Shown here in pieces: positions 57,101 to 62,803 of a stretch of DNA of 62,803 bases. The position numbers and the translations under genes are program-made. How positions within the stretch are numbered: position 1 is the first letter of the stretch; each line of letters starts with the position of its first letter. Below the pieces are notes generated by a model that saw nothing but the letters and a program-made list of their open reading frames with translations, did not search any database and was not told where the DNA came from. The stretch comes from Litorimonas cladophorae (GTDB taxonomy: Bacteria > Pseudomonadota > Alphaproteobacteria > Caulobacterales > Maricaulaceae), in contig NZ_BMYV01000001.1 in NCBI RefSeq assembly GCF_014652455.1, forward strand, positions 1,577,981 to 1,640,783, given 5' to 3'.

Positions 57101-60100
57101 TTTCACCGACTTCTAACGCTTCGAATTCTCCGTTCTGATCGAAGGTCAAACTACCGTCCGCATTGATTGTGAATTGACCTCCATTGGATCCTGCAACAGG
57201 AGCACCAACATTGGCCGGGTCACCTGCCACTTCGGATACGGTTAGTTCATCCTGATCAATATCAGTGTCAGAGCCAAGAATGACGGTTCCGGTTAAGAGC
57301 ATACCTTCATTTGCGGTGAACATATCATCCGCGGCAATAGGTGCTGAATTCGAGATATTTAATTCGAATGTATCCGTGACCGTGCCGCCTTGACCGTCAT
57401 CAGCGGTCACTGAGATTGTGTAGGCACCGTCGGCATTTGGTCCGCCTTGGCTAGCTGAATTATCCAGAGTTCCGACGATTTCGCCAGTGCTCGGAATAAT
57501 GCTCAGACCCGTTGGCAAACCTGTCACACTATAAGTCAGCGCGTCGCCATCCGGATCAGAGATCGCAGGTACAATGGAAACAACGCCATTATCAACGGCC
57601 GTCAAAGGTCCGATCGGCGCGTCAACGACAGGCGCAATATTCTCAATAGTGTAGGTCACGAGCGTTGTGAACGTTTCACCAATTGAATCTGTCGCCGTCA
57701 CTGGAACTTCAAAGACACCATTTCTGCCCGATAGCGAAGCATTTGCAGTCGGTGTGCCCGAAATTGTCGTCCCGTCAAACGTAAGTCCTGGCGGAAGGTC
57801 AGCAGGAACAATTGAAAGTGTCACTGCATCGGAGCCATCTGGGTCACCGAAATATGGTGTCAGATCTAGCGGTGCGACGGTCGTGTTGTCACTCGCTATT
57901 TGCGCTGGAATATAATTATTTGGATCAAGCGGTGGCGTATGTGGATCCTGTGGATCTACAGGGACATTTGGATCACCAATCGAACCCGCAGGTTGCGTCG
58001 GATCAACCGCGATTGGTCCATCATTCGTTCCCGTCACCGTTACCGTCACAGACGCAACATCCGTGCCGCCTTCGCCATCCGACACTTGGTAAGTAATCGT
58101 TGTCGTGGCGATTTCTCCAGCCGCTAAAGCATTGAAATCTCCAGTTGGGTCGAATTCATAGCTACCGTCTGAGTTAATTGTAAACTCACCACCTTGAGAG
58201 CCTTCAACTGGCCGACCGACATTGATTGCATTTCCATCGACCGCCGAGACAGTGAGGACGTCGCCATCCGCGTCAACATCATTGGATGTCAGAATGTTGC
58301 CGGACAATGATGTGTCTTCGTCAGACTCTAAATCATCATTCATCGCATCTGGGATAAGGTTCGAGAAAGTGTAGACAACTGGGCTTGTGACGCTTTCGCC
58401 GTCTGGGTCAGTCGCTGTAATATTTACAACATAGACGCCATCCGCGTTTGGCCCACCTTGGGATGCATCCGCTGGCGGTGTTCCCGTCAGGATTCCCGAA
58501 ACTGGATCAAGTGACATCCAATTCGGCAGATCAGCAGACGTGAAGGTTAGCTCTTCACCATCAACATCAGAGAAGATCGTACTCGTGTCGAGCGGAAGTT
58601 GCTCCGTACCGTCTGAGTTTGCTTGAGTTCCAAATGTGCCCGTTGTGATCGGCGCGTCATTAGTACCTGTGACAGTTACAGTTACAGTCGCACTATCTGT
58701 GCCACCCTCGCCATCACTGATTTCATAGGTAACGCTTGTCGTGACCGTTTCGCCGACATCTAAGCCGTCGTATTCACCATTCGTGTCGAAGATAACAGCA
58801 CCTGTGCTGTCAATCGTGAAGAGACCGCCATTCGTGCCAGCAATTGCTTGCCCTAGGTTTAGCGGATCTCCGTCAACTTCAGTGACAACCAATGTATCGC
58901 CGTCTACGTCGACATCACTTCCTGCGATTATGTGACCCGTAATTGAGGCGTCTTCATTCGCTGACAGAGCATCATCAATCGCATCTGGCGCTTGATTGGC
59001 TACGTCGACAGCAAAGCTATCAGTTACAGACCCACCTTGTGAATCCGTCGCTGTAACAGCCACATTATATGGGCCTGATTGTGACGCAGAACCGTCAACG
59101 ACGCCAAAAATTTCACCTGTCGCAGGATCAATGCTCAAACCCGTTGGTAGACCCGACGCTGCGTAAGTTACGGCATCACCATCTGAGTCAGCAAAGCTTG
59201 CTGCAGTTGGGATAGAGACATTCGCACCGTCAAGGAGCGCAACGTCCGTTAGTGGTGCCACAACTTCTGGATTAACGTTCTCAACAGTCCAGGTAAAGTC
59301 CGTTGAAACGGCTTCGCCACTTGGGTCTGTTCCAGTGATGGTTACTACATAGGGACCATCCGCAGAGGCACCTGCTGGCAGTGTGCCAGAAATTTCACCT
59401 GTGACCGGATCTATCGCCAGGCCTATTGGCAGACCCATTGCTGTAAACGTTAGATCGTCGCCATCGATATCGGAGAAAGGACCCGAAACCGAGACGCTAA
59501 TTTCATCGCCATCAAAGCTGGATTGCGGTGGAAGAGCCGCTTGGCCAGGAACAGTAGATGTTACGATTGGTGAGTCGTTCACTGGCGTTACATCCACCGT
59601 GACACTCGCCGTATCCGTGCCGCCTTCGCCGTCACTGATCGTATATGTGAAACCATCAGGACCGTTATAATCGGGCACAGGTTCATAATTAACTGTGCCA
59701 TCACCAATGACCGTCACGACCGCGCCGCTTGGAAGCGTTGTCGGCACGCCAACTATTACCAGTGTCCCATTGATTTCGGTGATCGTCAGGTCATCGCCAT
59801 CAACATCTACATCATTCCCAATAAGCTCGAGAATAGTCGATACGTCTTCCACAACAGGAAGCGTTCCATCCGCCTGCGCAATTGGCGCAGGGTTAGAAAG
59901 GTTATAGGTCACATTGGTGGTGAACGTTTCACCACTTGGGTCAGTGACGGTCACAGGTACGATATAAATACCAGGGTTCAGCGGATCACCGCCTTGGCTC
60001 GCATCTGATGTTGGCGTACCCGAAATTGTTCCTGTCGCAGGATCAAATATGAGGCCCGAAGGAAGATCTGCTGGATCTAGGCTAATCGTCAAAACTTCCA

Positions 60101-62803
60101 TCGGATCTGGGTCGCCGAAATATGGTGTCAGGTCGAGCGGCGTCACTAGCGCGCCATCTTCAGCCGACTGTACCGGGATATAGTTCATCGTATCAACCGG
60201 CGGTTCATAAGGTGCTGTTGGGTCAGTCGGGAAATTCGGGTTGTTGGGCTCAGCCACCGGCTGGGTCGGATCAACCGCGATTGGTGTATCGTTGACGGGT
60301 GTCACATTAATTGTGACTGTCGCTACATCTGTTCCACCCTGTCCGTCACTAACTGTGTATCCAAAGACAACGGGACCGAATAGATCGGCAGCTGGTTCAA
60401 ATGTTGCTGTACCATCAACGAGGACCGTAAGTGTGCCCTGCGGAATTTCAGTCGCGATGCCAACTGGGACGATCGTTCCGTCTGGCAAAGCGACGGCGTC
60501 CACAATGAGTACATCACCATCTATGTCGACATCACTGTTTGTGATGAGGTTGACCGTGACAGGCGTATCCTCCGCCGTCGTGATCACGTCATTTTCCGCA
60601 ACTGGCGCAGGGTTTGTCAGGGTGTAAACCACATTTGTGGTGAACGTCTCACCACTTGGGTCAGTCGCCGTGACAGCGACGATATATACCCCATCATTGC
60701 CGCCTTGGCTGGCATCAGAACTTGGCGTTCCTGAAATTGATGTTCCGTCAAAAACGAGGCCCGCGGGTAGATCAGCTGGGTTGAGAGACAATGTCAGCGC
60801 GTCCGTTCCGTCTGGATCACCAAAGTAAGGTGTGAGATCAAGTGGCGTCACAGGGGCACTATCCGTAGCGATTTGCGCCGGGATGTAGTTCTGAGGGTCC
60901 ACTGGTGGATCACGTGGGTCTTGTGGATCGGATGGATCGCTTGGGTCAATTGGTCCGACTGGCTGCGTTGGATCGATTGCGATGGGCGCATCATTCACGC
61001 CTTCAACCGTCAGATTTACCGTCGCAATGGAGAACCCGCCTTGGCTGTCTGTGATCTGATAGCTGAAGCTATCATCTCTGGTTTCTCCTCCGGCGAGATT
61101 TTCAAACTGACCATTCGGATCATAGTCATAAGACCCGTCCGCATTCATCGTAAGCAACGCGCCACTTGGAAGGGTAATGACTGCGCCAGATGTGATCGGC
61201 ATCCCGTTGACTTGGGCGACGGTTAAGACATCACCGTCAAAATCAGTGTCAGCTCCGTTAGTGTTGTCGATCATGACAGAGTCGGAGAGTACGGTATCTT
61301 CATCCGTCATCTCAACATCATCCGCCGCAATTGGCGCAGGATTTGTGATCGTGATTTCTACAACTGTGCTAAAAGTTGCGCCGCTGGGGTCCGTCGCTGT
61401 TACAGTGACATCATATACACCACTTATCCCGCCTTGGCTGGCGTCGGCCGTCGGAGTCCCCGACAGAGTTGTTCCGTCAAAGACAAGACCGTCTGGCAAG
61501 CTGGTCGGATCAATAGAAAGCGTAATCGCGTCCGTTCCATCTGGATCACCGAAATATGGTGTCAAATCGATTGGCGTAAACGGTGTACCGTCTGCACCTG
61601 TTTGAGCTGGGATGTAGTCTTGCGGGTCAACTGGCGGATCCCGCGGGTCTTGTGGATCGGACGGATCAGCCGGGTTATTAGGGCCAACTGGCTGCGTCGG
61701 ATCAACGGCAATCGGGCTATCATTTGCTCCTTCGACTGTGACCGAGATGACCGCCATATCCGTGGCGCCATCTGCATCTGTAAGCAAATAACTCAACGTC
61801 GTTGTCGCCGTTTCACCGACGGCAAGATACTCAAAGTCGCCATTCGGACTGAAGCTGTAGGAACCATCTGAATTGACAATGAACTCACCACCAATGGAGC
61901 CTTCCGTTGGGGTTCCAACTAGTGCTGGATTTCCGTCAAGCGCAGCAACACTCAATAGGTCACCGTCAATATCACTATCGATGCCACTACCCGTATCTAA
62001 TGAAATTACATTGCCGCTAACATCGGAGCCGTTTTCACTTACTATTGCAAAGTCGTCCTGTGCAATTGGCGCTGGATTGGCGATTGTGAAGTTCACAACA
62101 ACGCGTGTTTCAACGCCGTCTGGATCGGAGGCAACAACTGTAACAGGATAGACGCCGTTATTCAGCGGACCATTTTGGCTCGCATCTAGCGGCGGCGTAC
62201 CCGTAACAACGCCCGTGAAAGGATTGACCGACAACCAACTTGGCGCGTCCTCTAGATCGAAGAACGTACGTTCCACATCGGGATCTGCAAAGTAGTCTGA
62301 AAGATCTAGCGGGGGCATTGCCTCACTATCATTTCCAATCTGCGTTGGGATCGTCGGATTGGCCGCGTTAGGGTTGGCTGGATCAATAACCACTGGGGCA
62401 TCGTTCTGACCTTGCACTGTGATTGTGACGGTGGCCGTGTCTGTGCCGCCCTCGCCGTCACTAACGAGATATGTCACGCTTGTTGTCGCACTCTCGCCAA
62501 CATCTAATCCTTCGAATTCCCCATTGGCGTCAAACACGTAAGTTCCATCAGGGTTGATCGTAAATAACCCCCCATTTGAACCAGCAATCGCCTGTCCAAG
62601 GTTGGCTGCAACGCCATCAACTTCGACGACGCTTAGATCGTCGCCATCAACGTCGATATCTGGGCCGTTGCCATTACCAGCAAACACGCTGCCCATGGCT
62701 TGCGTGTCGTCTTCAGACGCGGAGATCGCATCGTCTTGAGCCACAGGGATCGGGTTGGTCACGGTGATCACGATTGTATCTGTGATCGTACCATTTTCAC
62801 CAT
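54180..62803 (-). CDS. Giant Ig/cadherin/VCBS-repeat surface protein, 5' truncated by window
   Basis: The window holds the last 2870 or so residues of a huge acidic protein; the reading frame is open past 62803, so the true start lies outside. It alternates two modules. One is VCBS/tandem-95-like domains with EDT, DVDGD, LxV, DGSYxFxPNG and GGTDTATVTVTV motifs. The other is putative Ig (He_PIG-like) domains with YFGDPDG, LPxGLVFD, ISGTPTxDASQGG and VTATDPSGETF. Proline-rich linkers with DPSDPQDPRDPPVDPQ separate them. Ten NDxP module ends are visible. Aspartate-rich loops probably bind calcium. The last 250 residues are non-repetitive, with no RTX or T1SS signal visible. An adhesin or biofilm role is inferred. 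Confidence 0.85.
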   Translation of the reverse strand, partial: GENGTITDTIVITVTNPIPVAQDDAISASEDDTQAMGSVFAGNGNGPDIDVDGDDLSVVEVDGVAANLGQAIAGSNGGLFTINPDGTYVFDANGEFEGLDVGESATTSVTYLVSDGEGGTDTATVTITVQGQNDAPVVIDPANPNAANPTIPTQIGNDSEAMPPLDLSDYFADPDVERTFFDLEDAPSWLSVNPFTGVVTGTPPLDASQNGPLNNGVYPVTVVASDPDGVETRVVVNFTIANPAPIAQDDFAIVSENGSDVSGNVISLDTGSGIDSDIDGDLLSVAALDGNPALVGTPTEGSIGGEFIVNSDGSYSFSPNGDFEYLAVGETATTTLSYLLTDADGATDMAVISVTVEGANDSPIAVDPTQPVGPNNPADPSDPQDPRDPPVDPQDYIPAQTGADGTPFTPIDLTPYFGDPDGTDAITLSIDPTSLPDGLVFDGTTLSGTPTADASQGGISGVYDVTVTATDPSGATFSTVVEITITNPAPIAADDVEMTDEDTVLSDSVMIDNTNGADTDFDGDVLTVAQVNGMPITSGAVITLPSGALLTMNADGSYDYDPNGQFENLAGGETRDDSFSYQITDSQGGFSIATVNLTVEGVNDAPIAIDPTQPVGPIDPSDPSDPQDPRDPPVDPQNYIPAQIATDSAPVTPLDLTPYFGDPDGTDALTLSLNPADLPAGLVFDGTSISGTPSSDASQGGNDGVYIVAVTATDPSGETFTTNVVYTLTNPAPVAENDVITTAEDTPVTVNLITNSDVDIDGDVLIVDAVALPDGTIVPVGIATEIPQGTLTVLVDGTATFEPAADLFGPVVFGYTVSDGQGGTDVATVTINVTPVNDTPIAVDPTQPVAEPNNPNFPTDPTAPYEPPVDTMNYIPVQSAEDGALVTPLDLTPYFGDPDPMEVLTISLDPADLPSGLIFDPATGTISGTPTSDASQGGDPLNPGIYIVPVTVTDPSGETFTTNVTYNLSNPAPIAQADGTLPVVEDVSTILELIGNDVDVDGDDLTITEINGTLVIVGVPTTLPSGAVVTVIGDGTVNYEPVPDYNGPDGFTYTISDGEGGTDTASVTVDVTPVNDSPIVTSTVPGQAALPPQSSFDGDEISVSVSGPFSDIDGDDLTFTAMGLPIGLAIDPVTGEISGTLPAGASADGPYVVTITGTDPSGEAVSTDFTWTVENVNPEVVAPLTDVALLDGANVSIPTAASFADSDGDAVTYAASGLPTGLSIDPATGEIFGVVDGSASQSGPYNVAVTATDSQGGSVTDSFAVDVANQAPDAIDDALSANEDASITGHIIAGSDVDVDGDTLVVTEVDGDPLNLGQAIAGTNGGLFTIDSTGAVIFDTNGEYDGLDVGETVTTSVTYEISDGEGGTDSATVTVTVTGTNDAPITTGTFGTQANSDGTEQLPLDTSTIFSDVDGEELTFTSADLPNWMSLDPVSGILTGTPPADASQGGPNADGVYVVNITATDPDGESVTSPVVYTFSNLIPDAMNDDLESDEDTSLSGNILTSNDVDADGDVLTVSAVDGNAINVGRPVEGSQGGEFTINSDGSYEFDPTGDFNALAAGEIATTTITYQVSDGEGGTDVASVTVTVTGTNDGPIAVDPTQPAGSIGDPNVPVDPQDPHTPPLDPNNYIPAQIASDNTTVAPLDLTPYFGDPDGSDAVTLSIVPADLPPGLTFDGTTISGTPTANASLSGRNGVFEVPVTATDSIGETFTTLVTYTIENIAPVVDAPIGPLTAVDNGVVSIVPAISDPDGDALTYSVTGLPTGLSIIPSTGEIVGTLDNSASQGGPNADGAYTISVTADDGQGGTVTDTFELNISNSAPIAADDMFTANEGMLLTGTVILGSDTDIDQDELTVSEVAGDPANVGAPVAGSNGGQFTINADGSLTFDQNGEFEALEVGETAISTITYTISDGEGGTDTATVSVTIEGANDAPVITGPLVAQNGTDGTPLTPLDASVAFTDIDGETLTYSAIDLPVGLNIDPVTGVISGTPLANASQGGANADGVYVVEIIATDPGGEDVSTFVTYTIENTTPVAGTDVFSTLEDTPISVNVITASDADADGDALSVDAAALPNGDLLPIGSPIDLPEGELTIWADGTVEFVPTRDFYGTLIFGYTVSDSQGGTDVATVTFDVTPVSDVPIPVDPTQPAAEPNNPNFPTDPDAPFAPPVDPENYIPVQTAADGTPVAPIDLTPYFGSPDPLEELTISVDPADLPEGLVFDPTTGVISGTPVPAASQGGDPLNPGTYIVPVTATDSDGETFTTNLTYILGNLPPVAGVDANLSVVEDTPTVLDLIGNDVDSDGDVLTITAINGTPITVDVPTTLPSGAIVTLNSDGSVSYDPVADYNGPDSFSYTISDGEGGTDIATVALDVTPVNDGPVVTPTIPGDAALPPQFNVDGATVSVPLAGPFSDIDDNPLTFTATGLPDGLSIDPITGIVSGTLSASASTDGPYTVIVTAMDTDGETVSTEFVWTVENITPTVVTPLADVAGLDGGEVFIPTADNFVDGDGDAVAFAATGLPDGLSIDPETGVISGTIAGSASQSGPYTVTVTVTDAQGEIAESTFVLSVENPAPVVSQPIMPVTAPVVGENVLIDVGAATQDPDGDADLTYSADDLPPGLSIDPKTGIISGVPKEPRAEPYVFTVTVTDGEGGVTEVVLSLQVNEDGYVEPIEPELTLPDVELVDPYEFLEGQPIDLQRYFHDRALDARDDHGRMFGDRDFRGGMVIVNVPGMGEDCAYMVVEAVANDHNVTVSMGSTFPMVCDVTVKSWDIRMADGSQVPSWVDWSNGADSMDITRPLDAETIRLQVRALLDNGRTTSTTVEVDLRTGIVTQVGNAYAQGQTLQQQMTLEAMALREQVAEVDVAQDALLRALAG
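55090..56690 (-). repeat. C-terminal copy of the 1.6-kb internal duplication
   Basis: This segment repeats the one at 58990-60590 at a constant distance of 3900 bp (1300 codons) with no evident gap. Matching landmarks are EDTPxxVNxIT, DPTQPxAEPNNPNFPTDP, VPTTLPSGA and SQSGPYxVxVTxTD. After it the copies diverge. The other copy continues into another VCBS module, while this one enters the unique C-terminus. Confidence 0.7.
58990..60590 (-). repeat. N-terminal copy of the 1.6-kb internal duplication
   Basis: This is the partner of 55090-56690, in the same order and orientation. The two are clearly diverged at the protein level but keep register over about 530 codons. The 3900-bp period equals 1300 residues, so the gene probably grew by tandem duplication of a multi-domain block of that size. 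Confidence 0.7.

Noticed and set aside
54793-62767. Many open frames on the + strand opposite the giant gene
   Set aside because: They mirror the repeats of the minus-strand gene, with Ser/Pro-rich translations typical of antisense shadows.

Overview
The window looks like a chromosomal segment of an alphaproteobacterium, most plausibly a marine stalked or dimorphic lineage of the Maricaulales/Hyphomonadaceae type. This is an inference from content: a ChpT phosphotransferase, a DUF1134/EipA gene with a full CtrA box (TTAA-N7-TTAA) in front of it, the alphaproteobacterial short form of ribosomal protein L36, an OxyR/KatG pair, and many small lipoproteins. No rRNA, tRNA, CRISPR array, intact transposase or phage gene was seen. 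Most of the window is a dense core genome.

Layout. 0.4-6.8 kb: TPR protein, rpmJ, lytic transglycosylase, DUF2147, sterol desaturase-like enzyme, Crp/Fnr regulator, TerC membrane protein and a YnbE-YdbL pair without YdbH. 6.9-10.2 kb: a signalling locus chpT / degenerate CheA-like protein / cheY-like / cheR, the last three translationally coupled. 10.4-14.5 kb: pheS and pheT with a membrane-anchored unknown gene inserted between them. 14.7-18.0 kb: a DCC-family gene coupled to a saccharopine-dehydrogenase-fold/DUF4166 gene, then an EipA-like lipoprotein and an unknown membrane protein. 18.1-21.4 kb: divergent oxyR and katG with an OxyR operator over the oxyR start codon. 21.4-26.9 kb: an unknown protein, lepA, a DUF2158 gene, a DUF4329 lipoprotein and an MscS-like protein. 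26.9-29.0 kb: an AT-richer islet carrying a GntA-like N-hydroxylase (YqcI/YcgG family) and a DUF1989 protein, bordered on both sides by short elements with 16-17 bp terminal inverted repeats. 29.2-34.3 kb: DEAD-box helicase, DoxX, argF, and a PAS histidine kinase adjacent to an RsbQ/KAI2-like hydrolase. 34.6-37.1 kb: three unknown genes and a hairpin-rich non-coding stretch. 37.1-45.8 kb: class C serine hydrolase, uppP, gltD, unknown gene, gltB. 46.3-54.1 kb: small membrane protein, M1 aminopeptidase, CDF transporter, GST, queG, GT2 glycosyltransferase, small membrane protein. 54.2 kb to the window end: the C-terminal 2.87 kaa of a giant repetitive Ig/cadherin/VCBS-type surface protein whose N-terminus lies outside.

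Most unusual signal. Two non-coding stretches 10.5 kb apart (about 35430-35697 and 45930-46208) align almost without gaps, share conserved blocks, and change in a compensatory way inside two predicted helices (three base pairs in a 9-bp helix and two in a 5-bp hairpin). This is what a duplicated structured RNA would look like. The second copy has no gene downstream on its strand, so it is unlikely to be a cis-regulatory leader. I could not assign it to a known RNA family by eye. Other leads are the N-hydroxylase/DUF1989 islet with its inverted repeats, the PAS kinase/RsbQ-like pair, the degenerate CheA-like protein beside ChpT, the unknown genes coupled inside the pheST and gltDB operons, and a 3.9-kb-period duplication inside the giant adhesin-like gene.
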